DNA from: SAR202 cluster bacterium
GTDB taxonomy: Bacteria > Chloroflexota > Dehalococcoidia > Lucifugimonadales > UBA826
NCBI GenBank assembly: GCA_022447825.1
Contig: JAKUTY010000008.1
Location: 1-61,716, forward strand
Length of the DNA: 61,716 nucleotides
Direction: 5' to 3'
Part shown: positions 26,922 through 35,384 of the stretch, in pieces
Layout: each line of letters opens with the position of its first letter
Numbering within the stretch: the stretch's first letter is position 1
The notes under the pieces: model-generated
Seen by the model: the letters and a program-made list of their open reading frames with translations, nothing else
The model's database searches: none
What the model was told of the DNA's origin: nothing
Made by a program: the position numbers and the translations under genes

Positions 26922-28079
26922 TTATTGTATTTTGTTGATAGCTGTAGCTGCTTCGTCTAAAGTGTTTACTAGGGTTATATTCAAATCTGAATTAGATAGT
27001 ATTTCTCTGCCTTCATCAGCATTAGTTCCTAACATTCGAACAATCATAGGTTTCATTTTTTCTGGAACTTCTTGGGAGGCCAGAATGAAACCTCTCGCGG
27101 CTATATCACATCTAAGAATGCCCCCGAATAGGTTAACTAGAACTAGGTCTACGCTTTGGTCTGAAAGGACAAGTTTTAAAGCTTTTGAAACCTTTTCTTC
27201 ATCAGCTCCACCGCCAATATCCAAAAAGTTTGCAGGTGAAGCACCTGATGCGCTAGCTACGTCCATAGTTGCCATAGCTAATCCAGCACCATTTACAATG
27301 CATCCAATATTTCCGTCTAATTTCACATAATTTATATCATTTTCTCTAGCTTCAACTTCTCCTGGGTCTTCTTGAGAAGGATCTGCCATTTCTTGAATAT
27401 CTTTATGTCTGAATACTGCATCATCATCTATATTTAGCTTGGCGTCAGCAGCAATAATTTCTCCATTTGAAGTAATTACTAATGGATTGATTTCAATTAG
27501 TGAGGCGTCTGTATTTATAAATACGTTATATAAGTTTTGAATTAGGCTAGTGGTAGGTCGAATTTGATTTTGTTCCATTCCTAAACCGTATGCAATTTCT
27601 CTTCCTTGAAACGGTTGAAATCCTAAAACAGGGTCAATGGGAACAGTAATTATTTTTTCAGGAGAATTTTCTGCAATTTCCTCAATATTCATTCCTCCAG
27701 CTTCACTGGCAATGATTACTATTCCTTTTGTGGCTCCATCTATAACCATACCTAAATATAATTCTTTGTGAATATCTATTCCTTGTTCTATTAAAACTTT
27801 TTGAACAGGAACTCCTTCAGGGCCAGTTTGAAATGTAACTAGATTGGATCCTAGAATAGATTTAGCAGCTTCTTGAGCATCTTCGGGGTTATGGACAACT
27901 TTTACACCACCGGCTTTTCCTCTGCCTCCTGCGTGTACCTGTGCTTTCACCACCACAGTTTGTCCCAAATCAGATGCAGCTATTTTGGCTTCTTCTGGAG
28001 TTTCTACCGTGAATCCATTTGGAACAGGAATGTTGAATTTTTTTAATATATTCTTCGCTTGATATTCGTGAAGTTTCAT
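26922..28079 (-). CDS. sucC: Succinate-CoA ligase, beta subunit
   Basis: Beta subunit carrying the nucleotide-grasp domain. 385 residues: [22 protein letters not shown] start, [16 protein letters not shown] for nucleotide binding, LEINPL-type motif as LIEINPLVI, and the C-terminal [16 protein letters not shown] and [10 protein letters not shown] power-helix region. ATG with GGAC-type weak ribosome site. Immediately downstream of a tRNA-Ser gene on the same strand, with an 18-bp gap. Confidence 0.97.
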   Translation of the reverse strand: MKLHEYQAKNILKKFNIPVPNGFTVETPEEAKIAASDLGQTVVVKAQVHAGGRGKAGGVKVVHNPEDAQEAAKSILGSNLVTFQTGPEGVPVQKVLIEQGIDIHKELYLGMVIDGATKGIVIIASEAGGMNIEEIAENSPEKIITVPIDPVLGFQPFQGREIAYGLGMEQNQIRPTTSLIQNLYNVFINTDASLIEINPLVITSNGEIIAADAKLNIDDDAVFRHKDIQEMADPSQEDPGEVEARENDINYVKLDGNIGCIVNGAGLAMATMDVASASGASPANFLDIGGGADEEKVSKALKLVLSDQSVDLVLVNLFGGILRCDIAARGFILASQEVPEKMKPMIVRMLGTNADEGREILSNSDLNITLVNTLDEAATAINKIQ

Positions 28080-28097
28080 ACCTTGTCCTTATTAATT

Positions 28098-28187
28098 TGG
28101 CGGAGGGTGTGGGATTCGAACCCACGATACCCGTGAGGGTATGCCAGTTTTCAAGACTGGTGCATTCGTCCACTCTGCCAACCCTCC
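28098..28187 (-). tRNA. tRNA-Ser (anticodon UGA)
   Basis: Minus-strand cloverleaf of 90 nt including an encoded CCA. Acceptor arm GGAGGGT pairs with ACCCTCC followed by G discriminator and CCA. The anticodon stem-loop CCAGT-CTTGAAA-ACTGG gives UGA, reading UCN serine codons. A long variable arm (TACCC ... GGGTA) confirms a class II tRNA, and the T arm has GTGGG-TTCGAAT-CCCAC. A promoter-like sequence is just upstream and sucC follows. Confidence 0.97.
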
Positions 28188-28200
28188 ATAATCGTTGTAT

Positions 28201-28230
28201 ATTCTAGTGCTAACCTCTTGGTCTCAGCAA
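28201..28230 (-). promoter_or_regulatory. Putative promoter of tRNA-Ser
   Basis: On the minus strand TTGCTG (28230-28225), 18-bp spacer, TAGAAT (28206-28201). The predicted start would be about five bases before the mature 5' end of the tRNA. The -10 is good (5 of 6), the -35 is weak (3 of 6). Confidence 0.4.
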
Positions 28231-28247
28231 CATGGAAAATAGAAAAT

Positions 28248-29027
28248 TTAAACCAAAGGCCAGGGAATATCTCTATTGGGGTTTAAAATTGGCATAATTG
28301 GATCATTGATTACATCTTCAATTCTAGATATGAGCGAATCAAATTCTTTAGAGGAAATGAGTTTTTGTATTTCTTTATTTTTTTTTAATTCTGGTAAAGC
28401 ATCAGAAATATCCGCAATAAATTTATCTGGAATTGTTTTTCCACAGAATTCAAACATCACAGTTCTTAATTTGAAATCAGAGTTAAAAGTTAACCCATGG
28501 TCTATAGACCAAATGATATTTTGATTGTCTAAAATACAATGACCTGCTTTTCTGTCTGCATTATTTGTAATTAAATCAAAAATTGCTATAGGAAAAAGAT
28601 CGTCTAAATTTTTTTCTCTAATTTCAAAAAAAGTAATTCTAGGGTCGCATTCTATATAGTGTTGAACTGAACCTAATCCATATGGCCCATTTCTAATAAT
28701 AGTTAATGGAATATTTGGCCACCCTAATATTTTACTCAAAATATATGAAGCTCTTTCTCTTTTATATAGAGTACTTTCTTCAAAGTCATATAAGGGTTTT
28801 TCTCCATCTCGAGGTTTATAAATCACGCTTATACAGCTTGATTCGTCAATGTCTATCCACATCATAAATGTATAATTGGATCCCCATGGCATAGTATGCC
28901 CACCGATAAAATTTCCGTTTTTAATATGACTAATTAAATCAGATTGTTCTAAATTAACAATATTTTTAGGTGGGGTGGGAAATAATTTTCTAGGATCAGA
29001 AAATTCGTTGATATTATTTGAATTCAT
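28248..29027 (-). CDS. SCO1664-family protein (PI3/4-kinase-like fold)
   Basis: 259 residues of the uncharacterised family TIGR03843, found mainly in Actinobacteria and in some Chloroflexi, with distant likeness to phosphatidylinositol 3-/4-kinases. Visible kinase-like features are the conserved YKPRDGEKPLYDF (lysine), an ERASYILSKILGWPNIPLTI helix, the catalytic-loop-like DLITNNADRKAGH and the metal-site-like IWSIDHGLTF. Substrate unknown. It lies 10 bp after a DUF3090 gene, its usual genomic partner. Confidence 0.85.
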   Translation of the reverse strand: MNSNNINEFSDPRKLFPTPPKNIVNLEQSDLISHIKNGNFIGGHTMPWGSNYTFMMWIDIDESSCISVIYKPRDGEKPLYDFEESTLYKRERASYILSKILGWPNIPLTIIRNGPYGLGSVQHYIECDPRITFFEIREKNLDDLFPIAIFDLITNNADRKAGHCILDNQNIIWSIDHGLTFNSDFKLRTVMFEFCGKTIPDKFIADISDALPELKKNKEIQKLISSKEFDSLISRIEDVINDPIMPILNPNRDIPWPLV

Positions 29028-29037
29028 TTTAAAAAAT

Positions 29038-29556
29038 CTAAATTATGAGCTCTTTGGAATGTCCATTTCTATAATCACAGCAATGCTCGTTAGGATTGGT
29101 AGGCGTAGGTTTTTTACATATTTCACAAATTGGTCTACCTGCAGAAACAATTTCTAGACCTTTACTGATAAATGATTCTAGTTGAATTGAGTCTATCCAG
29201 ATCCTTAAGGTGGTTTCGTCTGAGATACTTTGGGGGTCGTAAACGTCGATTATAAACATTTTTGAGTTTTCATCGTATCCAAAAGCAATTCTATTTGTTT
29301 TGAATTCAAGTTTTGATAACCCGGGTGCTTCTTTTTCTACAGGAGGAAATGTATATGAATTTTGATCGGGTTTAATTTCCTCAATTAGTTGATTCATGCT
29401 TTTACATAATTCAGATAATTGTTCCTTTTCTACCCATATCAGACCGTTACTGCTAGCACTATCAACATTGATTCTAAAAGTTCTCATTCCTGGTTCACCA
29501 AATGTTTCAGGAAAAAACTTTGAAATTTCAGTAAATTGAAAATCTGGTTCAGCCAT
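29038..29556 (-). CDS. DUF3090 family protein
   Basis: 172 residues matching the uncharacterised TIGR03847/DUF3090 family. The N-terminus has GEPGMRTFRINVDS and LIWVEKEQLSEL, followed by a beta-rich middle (RIAFGYDENSKMFIIDVYD). The C-terminus has a zinc-knuckle-like CEICKKPTP with nearby Cys and His residues. In Actinobacteria it forms a trio with SCO1664 and an MSMEG_4193-type phosphomutase; only two members are here. No enzymatic function is established. Confidence 0.83.
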   Translation of the reverse strand: MAEPDFQFTEISKFFPETFGEPGMRTFRINVDSASSNGLIWVEKEQLSELCKSMNQLIEEIKPDQNSYTFPPVEKEAPGLSKLEFKTNRIAFGYDENSKMFIIDVYDPQSISDETTLRIWIDSIQLESFISKGLEIVSAGRPICEICKKPTPTNPNEHCCDYRNGHSKELII

Positions 29557-29690
29557 ATTGTTCCTTTGTATAATTTAATATATTCAATATTAATATAACC
29601 TCATATTTTTGTTTCAGCGATATGATTCATTATACCTATATGCTATACTCTACACTCCCTAATGTTAATTGTTTATTTTGGAGGAAAAAT

Positions 29691-29882
29691 TTGGCATACG
29701 TTAGTCTTCGAGAGGGAGAAGAACGAGAAGTTTTATTAAAAAGATTTCAGACTCAGATGCAGCGGTCTGGGATTTTGCGTGAGCTTCGAAACAGAAGATT
29801 TTTTCGATCCAAAGGCGAACAAGAACGTCTTGATAGGCAACGAGGTATTCGAAGATTGAGGAGAAGAAGAACTAGAAACTAA
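29691..29882 (+). CDS. rpsU: Small ribosomal subunit protein bS21
   Basis: 63 residues. Starts (TTG) AYVSLREGEE, followed by LLKRFQTQMQRSGILRELRNRRFF and an Arg-rich tail, as in bS21. The TTG at 29691 is chosen over an ATG at 29622 because GGAGGAAAAAT sits directly in front of it and the protein then begins as family members do; the upstream 23 codons show no homology. bS21 is often missing or divergent in some lineages, so its presence is informative. Confidence 0.9.
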   Translation: MAYVSLREGEEREVLLKRFQTQMQRSGILRELRNRRFFRSKGEQERLDRQRGIRRLRRRRTRN

Positions 29883-29915
29883 ATTATCTAGTTTTTCCCT
29901 TATATAAGGTTTCTA

Positions 29916-30845
29916 ATGAGTGTTTTGTTTGTAACATCTACTGGTGCCGGCTCTGGTAAGACTTTCTTTAGCTATTCTCTTTCTCAAAGCTTGATTAACC
30001 AAAATAAAATCGTAGATTTGGTTCACTTAGTCCCCGATCAACAAAATGATTTGTTTGATGGAAATTATGTTCCAGACTTATTGCCTTCAAAAATTTTGCC
30101 TGTAAGTCAATTTAATTCATTTTTTCAAGAAATTGATCAAAGTATCAGTTTGATTGTAAAAGTTTCCGACCAAATATCACGAGATGATTTAAAAAATCTT
30201 GTTCAAAATTCTCAGGGAAAAATTGTTTCTCTTTTGGATTTTTCTAATTGTGTAGATCAAATCGATCATTTGTTGGGATTAGACGATCAGTTGGCTGGAG
30301 TAGTAATAAACTTTGTCACTAAATATGGTGAATTTAAATTGTCTGAAGAGATTCTTCCCGCTTTTTTGAAAGCTAATATTTCGGTTTTAGGGACTATTCC
30401 GGAGAATCGAACTTTACTGTCTCTTAGTGTCCAACAAATATCAGATATATTAGGTGCGAAGTTTTTTAATGGTAATGATTACTCTAATCAATTGGTAGAA
30501 CATTACATGGTTGGTGGTTTTGGAATGGATCCTGGTGAAATGATTTTTAATACTTTGGACGATAAAGCTGTAATTGTTAGAGGTGATCGCCCAGATGTTC
30601 AAATGTCGGCTTTATCTACAGAGATGTCTTGTTTTATTATGACAGGTGGTTTAGAACCAATAGAGTACGTAAAGTACGAAGCAAATGAAGAGCAAGTTCC
30701 AGTTTTGGTGGTAGATTCTAATACTTTAGACACAATGGATCGAATAAATGAAATACAGAATTTTTCAAAATTTGATCACCCAAAAAAATTAAATGTTGGC
30801 TGTGAGTTAGTTACTGATAATTTTAATTTTGAAGTTTTAAGTTAA
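29916..30845 (+). CDS. P-loop (BioD-like) and DRTGG domain protein
   Basis: 309 residues: an N-terminal BioD/CobB-like P-loop ATPase (TGAGSGKT at 9-16) and a C-terminal DRTGG domain (about 195-300) with the phrase VIVRGDRPDVQMSAL and TGGLEP. This is the regulatory half of long phosphotransacetylases, but no Pta catalytic domain follows. Stand-alone forms are known in archaea, cyanobacteria and Chloroflexi, with no proven function; a sensor linked to acetyl-CoA metabolism is a guess. Overlaps the convergent gamma-glutamyltransferase gene by 9 bp. Confidence 0.8.
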   Translation: MSVLFVTSTGAGSGKTFFSYSLSQSLINQNKIVDLVHLVPDQQNDLFDGNYVPDLLPSKILPVSQFNSFFQEIDQSISLIVKVSDQISRDDLKNLVQNSQGKIVSLLDFSNCVDQIDHLLGLDDQLAGVVINFVTKYGEFKLSEEILPAFLKANISVLGTIPENRTLLSLSVQQISDILGAKFFNGNDYSNQLVEHYMVGGFGMDPGEMIFNTLDDKAVIVRGDRPDVQMSALSTEMSCFIMTGGLEPIEYVKYEANEEQVPVLVVDSNTLDTMDRINEIQNFSKFDHPKKLNVGCELVTDNFNFEVLS

Positions 30846-32549
30846 ACCCTGTGCGTATGCTGTGTGAAAAGAGTCAACCCCAGCTCTCAGTTGATTATTT
30901 TTTCTAGTAATAGCTACAGGGCTTGCAAACATATTTATTCCGGACCTCAACAACTCATCTGAAAGTTTGTTTATTTTGTGACCTTTTTGAATTAGTTCAT
31001 TGATTGTATTTTGATCGATTCCAGAGGTCAGGTCTGTAAAATCAGAGCTACAATCTATACGTGGTGCATCTATGGCGTCTTGAGGATTCATATTGTAGTC
31101 AATCATTTTGACTAACAGAGATGTTACGCAATTTGTGATTCTTCTTCCCCCCGAAGCCCCTACTGCAATTTCTACCCCATTGTCACCTAATACTAAGCAT
31201 GGGGTCATATTGTTTAATGGATATTTTCCAGGTGCAACAGAATTTACTCTTCCTGGTACAGGGTCATACCACATCATTCCATTATTCATTACTATTCCAG
31301 TTCCTTTAGGAATAATTCCAGAACCAAATCCAGACATTATTGTGTTTGTAATTGAGACAGCATTACCGTCTCCATCAATTACAGCCAAATGTGTAGTTCC
31401 ATTATCAGGGCTAGGGGTACTTGGATCAGCAAAAGTATTCGGCTCTCTACCTTCTTGAATCCAAGGATTTCCAAATTCAAATTTATTAGGGGCAGTTTCT
31501 TTAATTTCTAATGCCCGAATTTTTGAGTATTCATCTGAAACTAATCCATTCCATGGCACATCTGTAAATTCAGGGTCTGCTAAATATTGGAATCTATCAG
31601 CATATGCCATTTTGGCTGCATATATATAGTAATGAAGCATTTCAGGTGAGTTATGATCAAATGCTTTTAAATCTATATTATTTAAAATTTTTAAGGTCAT
31701 TGCACTGGTAATTCCTGCAGAAGCATAGGGAGGAACACGTAGTGTTTTGTTTCTATATTTAAATTCTAAGCCTTTCCAAATGAACGGTTTATATTGATCA
31801 AAATCATCAAAATTTAAAATGCCGCCATTTTCTTGGATATCTTCAACTATTTTTTTTGTAATATCTCCTCTGTAAAAAGAATCGATTCCGTTATCATGAA
31901 TTTCTATTAATGTTTTAGCTAAATCAGATTGTATTAATTTATTTTCACCGTTAGTCATATGTGCGAAATTTAAATTGCCATTTGGTAAAAAAGTTTTTCC
32001 CAATTCTGAGTACCGATTTAACATTGGTAACATACTTGCTAATTTATATAGAGAAAACCATTCTGGTTGAAATCCATTTTTTGCAAGTGTGATCGCAGGC
32101 TTAATAGTTTCTTTGAATGGTAGTTTGCCAAATTTTTTATGTGCTTCGTATAAACCTGAAAGACATCCAGGAACAGCTATAGATTTAAATCCATGTATAT
32201 TTTCATCATTTTTAACTCCTGCCCATCCAAATCCTTCGGTAGAAGCTTCTCCAGTAAGTTCAAACATGTTAGGAGCTCCCTTAAGAGGCCCTTTCATAGG
32301 GAATCCTATAACTCCTCCCTCATTTCCAACCTGAAACACCATATATCCACCCCCACCAATTCCACTCGATTCAGGTTCTACAACTCCTATTGCAAGACAT
32401 GCTGCAACAGCAGCATCTATAGCATTGCCTCCTGCTTCTAACATATCTATACCTGCTTGAGTAGCTAATCTGTCTTTAGTTGCAACCATTCCTTTTGTAG
32501 ATTGAGGCTCAGATTTTTGAAATGTTAAGTTAGTTTGTAAGTTTGCCAT
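30837..32549 (-). CDS. Gamma-glutamyltransferase family protein
   Basis: 570-residue Ntn hydrolase precursor. MVATKDRLATQAGIDMLEAGGNAIDAAVAA and SSGIGGGGYMVF are typical N-terminal motifs. The autocatalytic cleavage site is T385 in NGTTHLAVID, with GSGIIPKGTGIVMNNGM and ASGGRRI in the small subunit. There is no signal peptide, unlike classic periplasmic GGT, so a cytoplasmic location is likely. Glutathione need not be the substrate; glutaryl-7-ACA acylase-like and other gamma-glutamyl amide hydrolases share these motifs. Confidence 0.92.
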   Translation of the reverse strand: MANLQTNLTFQKSEPQSTKGMVATKDRLATQAGIDMLEAGGNAIDAAVAACLAIGVVEPESSGIGGGGYMVFQVGNEGGVIGFPMKGPLKGAPNMFELTGEASTEGFGWAGVKNDENIHGFKSIAVPGCLSGLYEAHKKFGKLPFKETIKPAITLAKNGFQPEWFSLYKLASMLPMLNRYSELGKTFLPNGNLNFAHMTNGENKLIQSDLAKTLIEIHDNGIDSFYRGDITKKIVEDIQENGGILNFDDFDQYKPFIWKGLEFKYRNKTLRVPPYASAGITSAMTLKILNNIDLKAFDHNSPEMLHYYIYAAKMAYADRFQYLADPEFTDVPWNGLVSDEYSKIRALEIKETAPNKFEFGNPWIQEGREPNTFADPSTPSPDNGTTHLAVIDGDGNAVSITNTIMSGFGSGIIPKGTGIVMNNGMMWYDPVPGRVNSVAPGKYPLNNMTPCLVLGDNGVEIAVGASGGRRITNCVTSLLVKMIDYNMNPQDAIDAPRIDCSSDFTDLTSGIDQNTINELIQKGHKINKLSDELLRSGINMFASPVAITRKNNQLRAGVDSFHTAYAQGLT

Positions 32550-32620
32550 TTGTTGACCTTTGAATTTTTGACTAGTTTATACAATTTTCAAGAAAAATGT
32601 TACGCAGTATTCCTATGTAA

Positions 32621-32646
32621 AAATCTGCTTAATAGAAATCTGCTTA
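32621..32646 (+). repeat. Two direct repeats AAATCTGCTTA upstream of nuoA
   Basis: The 11-mer AAATCTGCTTA occurs at 32621-32631 and 32636-32646, offset 15 bp, in the 138-bp gap between the divergent gamma-glutamyltransferase gene and nuoA. The arrangement suits a regulator bound on one face of the DNA over about one and a half turns. No clear sigma-70 promoter could be assigned to this gap; the rest of it holds nothing else recognisable. Confidence 0.45.
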
Positions 32647-32687
32647 TATGTTAAACTCATCCCTAGATTTTGAGATATTAATATGAG

Positions 32688-33068
32688 GTGTATTTCACTG
32701 AAATGTATGACGTAAATTGGATAGCCGTAATAGTAGTTGGTGTAGTAGGTGTACTAGCTGCACTGGGAATGTTTTTAGCATCAAGGATAATCGCACCTAG
32801 AAGGCCATCTGAACTTAAAGATACCCCATATGAATGTGGGATTCCCGCATCCCCTTACAATTGGTCTCAAATTCAGATTAGATACTATGTTTTTGCAATT
32901 CTTTTTATAATTTTTGATGTAGAAGCTGTTTTTCTTTTTCCTTGGGCAATGGTATTTTTGACAGATTTTGTGAGTGCTGCAGTCTTTTATGAAATGCTTA
33001 TATTTATGGCTATATTATTTTTTGGAGTTATCTATGGCTGGAAAAAAGGTGTATTGCAATGGAAATAA
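32688..33068 (+). CDS. nuoA: NADH-quinone oxidoreductase subunit A
   Basis: Small membrane subunit of complex I, 126 residues, three transmembrane helices. The loop PYECGIPA with the exposed cysteine and the [23 protein letters not shown] stretch are diagnostic. GTG 32688 gives [13 protein letters not shown] 32703 is an equally good start, with GAGG 14 bases before it. First gene of an 11-gene operon in the order A-B-C-D-H-I-J-K-L-M-N; overlaps nuoB by 10 bp. Confidence 0.95.
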   Translation: MYFTEMYDVNWIAVIVVGVVGVLAALGMFLASRIIAPRRPSELKDTPYECGIPASPYNWSQIQIRYYVFAILFIIFDVEAVFLFPWAMVFLTDFVSAAVFYEMLIFMAILFFGVIYGWKKGVLQWK

Positions 33069-33625
33069 ATGAAAATTCTCAATTTATCCCCCAAGAAAAA
33101 ATTCTTGGACAAGGATATAAGTCTGGTGAGGGTAACAATCCTGCAGATAGTGTTTTTAATAAAGTTTTACCTAATGCATTGACTGCAAAATCTGATGAAT
33201 TATTTTCTTTAGCTAGAAAATCTTCTTTGTGGACACTTTCTTTTGGTTTAGCTTGTTGTGCTATCGAAATGATTAGCACTCATGCCTCTCATCATGATTT
33301 GGATAGATTTGGGATTGTTACTTGGCCTTCTCCAAGGCAGGCTGATGTAATGATTGTAGCAGGGACTGTTGTTAAAAAGATGGCTGACCCTATTAAACTT
33401 TTATATGAACAAATGCCTGATCCTAAATGGGTAATAGCTATGGGGAGTTGTGCTACAAATGGTGGACCCTATTACAAGTCATACTCAGTGGTGATGGGAG
33501 TAGATCATTTAATTCCTGTAGATGTTTATGTGCCAGGATGTCCACCACGTCCAGAAGCTTTGCAATACGGAATATTACAACTACAAGAAAAAATTAAATT
33601 AGACGCTCGTAATAGAGATGTTTAG
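33059..33625 (+). CDS. nuoB: NADH-quinone oxidoreductase subunit B
   Basis: Carries the terminal [4Fe-4S] cluster N2 that passes electrons to quinone. 188 residues with ligands C66 and C67 (GLACCAIEM), C131 (GSCATNGG) and C161 ([11 protein letters not shown]). The [17 protein letters not shown] segment is also typical. About 30 extra N-terminal residues are polar. Coupled to nuoA by a 10-bp overlap. Confidence 0.97.
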   Translation: MEINENSQFIPQEKILGQGYKSGEGNNPADSVFNKVLPNALTAKSDELFSLARKSSLWTLSFGLACCAIEMISTHASHHDLDRFGIVTWPSPRQADVMIVAGTVVKKMADPIKLLYEQMPDPKWVIAMGSCATNGGPYYKSYSVVMGVDHLIPVDVYVPGCPPRPEALQYGILQLQEKIKLDARNRDV

Positions 33626-33644
33626 TTAAGTTAGGTGTATTTAG

Positions 33645-34259
33645 ATGCCAGAAAACCCCGATAGTGAAGAAGTAGTGGAAACTACTGGTGCAGAAGTATC
33701 AGATGAAACATCCGAGGCTAAAAAACCCGAACCCAAGAAACCAGTTCGCAAAGAAAGAGAAGTTCCAACGGTTCCTGTTAACTTAGATGAAAAAAGTACA
33801 CAACTGTCTTCTTTTCTTGATACAAATTGTCCAGAGAATATATCACCATCTATAGGTGCTGAAGCAGATATTGTGACGATAACTGTGGATAAAAAAAATT
33901 TGATAGAGGCTTGTAATTATTTGAAAAATGATGAAAATCTTCAATTTAATTATTTGTCATTAGTAACGGTAGTTGATTACGAAGCAATTTCTGAAACTTT
34001 TGAGCTGAACTATCATTTAGTCTCATTGAAATTTAGACATAAAATTGCTGTTAAATGTAATCTGCCTATTAATGATTTATCTATTCCCACAATTTCAGAA
34101 ATTTGGACAACTGCAAATTGGTTTGAAAGAGAAAGTCATGATTTATTTGGTGTGATTTTTGAAGGACATCCAAATTTATCCCCATTACTATTATTTGAAG
34201 AATTTGAAGGATTTCCAGGAAGAAAAAGTTTTCCGTTTCACGATTATCAAGAGTGGTAA
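33645..34259 (+). CDS. nuoC: NADH-quinone oxidoreductase subunit C
   Basis: 204-residue subunit of the peripheral arm. The conserved core covers about residues 50-204, with FNYLSLVTVVDY, ESHDLFGVIFEGHP and the C-terminal FPGRKSFPFHDYQEW. The first 45 residues are a charged, disordered extension rich in Glu, Lys and Pro (EVVETTGAEVSDETSEAKK, then PEPKKPVRKEREV) not found in typical NuoC. It is separate from NuoD here, not fused. Confidence 0.93.
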   Translation: MPENPDSEEVVETTGAEVSDETSEAKKPEPKKPVRKEREVPTVPVNLDEKSTQLSSFLDTNCPENISPSIGAEADIVTITVDKKNLIEACNYLKNDENLQFNYLSLVTVVDYEAISETFELNYHLVSLKFRHKIAVKCNLPINDLSIPTISEIWTTANWFERESHDLFGVIFEGHPNLSPLLLFEEFEGFPGRKSFPFHDYQEW

Positions 34260-34262
34260 ACA

Positions 34263-35384
34263 ATGCAAGTATCTCAATCACAAATAAATGAAGATGCCAT
34301 AGATTTAATGATTAATATGGGCCCCCAACATCCTAGTACTCATGGGGTATTTAGGTTAGTCATTTGGGTGGATGGTGAAAAGATTCAGAAAGTTGAACCT
34401 CACATAGGATATCTTCATAGGGGATCAGAAAAAATTTGTGAAAGTGAATCATACAATCAGATAATTACTCTTTTTGACAGATTAGATTATGTTGGAAATT
34501 TGAATAATGAACTTGCCTTTTCTTTAGCAGTAGAAAAATTAATGGATTTAGAAATTCCTGAGAGAGCTCAGTATATTAGAGTGATTTTGTGTGAATTGAA
34601 TCGAATTGCTAGTCATATGTTGTTTTATGGTGTTTATGGTTTAGATGCTGGTGCTACGACTCCAATGCTTTATGCATTTAGAGAAAGAGAAAGAATCCAA
34701 GAACTATTTGAAAGTGTTACTGGCGCTAGATTAATGCATAATTACATTCGAATTGGCGGAATTAAAGAAGATGTTGAGAAAGATTTTAAAGAGAAAGTTC
34801 ACAAATTAATTGATCACTTGAAAGAAAGCATAGATGAATGTGATGATCTGCTTTCAAATAATGAAATGTTTTTAGTTAGAACTAAAGATATTGGAATAAT
34901 TACTGCAGATGAAGCTATTGATTTAGGTCTTTCGGGACCTTCACTTCGAGCTTCTGGTGTCTTAGAAGATATTCGAGTGACAGATTCGTATTCAATATAC
35001 GATCGTTTTGATTTTGGTATTCCTATAGGAAGCAAAGGTGATTGTTGGGATAGATATTTTGTTAGAGTTCAAGAAATGAGAGAGTCCATTAAAATTATAG
35101 AACAGGCATTAGCTGATCTTCCTGAAGGTGAAATTATTACCCCAATTAAAGGTATGGTTAGACCTCCCAAAGGTGAAGTTTTTGTTCGAACAGAATCCCC
35201 CCGCGGTGACTTAGGTGTGTTTGTAGTTAGTGATGGATCTGATAAACCTTATAGAGTAAAAGTGCGTCCCCCTTCTTTTGTTAATTTGCAAGCTTTAGAA
35301 TTGATGCTTCGTGATACTTATTTAGCTGACGCTGTATTAGTTTTGGGTTCTATAGACATAATTATGGGTGAGGTAGATAGGTGA
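34263..35384 (+). CDS. nuoD: NADH-quinone oxidoreductase subunit D
   Basis: 49-kDa-type subunit forming the quinone site with NuoB. 373 residues: MGPQHPSTHGVFRL with the quinone-chamber histidine, IGYLHRGSEKICES, ELNRIASHMLFYGVYGLDAGA, and the C-terminal PRGDLGVFVVSDGSDKPYRVKVRPPSFVNLQ region. The C-terminus EVDR is the family end. 3 bp after nuoC and 4 bp overlap with nuoH. Confidence 0.97.
   Translation: MQVSQSQINEDAIDLMINMGPQHPSTHGVFRLVIWVDGEKIQKVEPHIGYLHRGSEKICESESYNQIITLFDRLDYVGNLNNELAFSLAVEKLMDLEIPERAQYIRVILCELNRIASHMLFYGVYGLDAGATTPMLYAFRERERIQELFESVTGARLMHNYIRIGGIKEDVEKDFKEKVHKLIDHLKESIDECDDLLSNNEMFLVRTKDIGIITADEAIDLGLSGPSLRASGVLEDIRVTDSYSIYDRFDFGIPIGSKGDCWDRYFVRVQEMRESIKIIEQALADLPEGEIITPIKGMVRPPKGEVFVRTESPRGDLGVFVVSDGSDKPYRVKVRPPSFVNLQALELMLRDTYLADAVLVLGSIDIIMGEVDR

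Noticed and set aside
26067-27330. Plus-strand open frames opposite sucD and sucC
   Set aside because: Antisense shadows: codon bias of the conserved minus-strand genes keeps these frames open; low-complexity products without motifs.
27970-28173. 67-codon minus-strand frame spanning the tRNA-Ser gene
   Set aside because: It runs through the tRNA and into the start of sucC in another frame; there is no homology and the tRNA explains the sequence.
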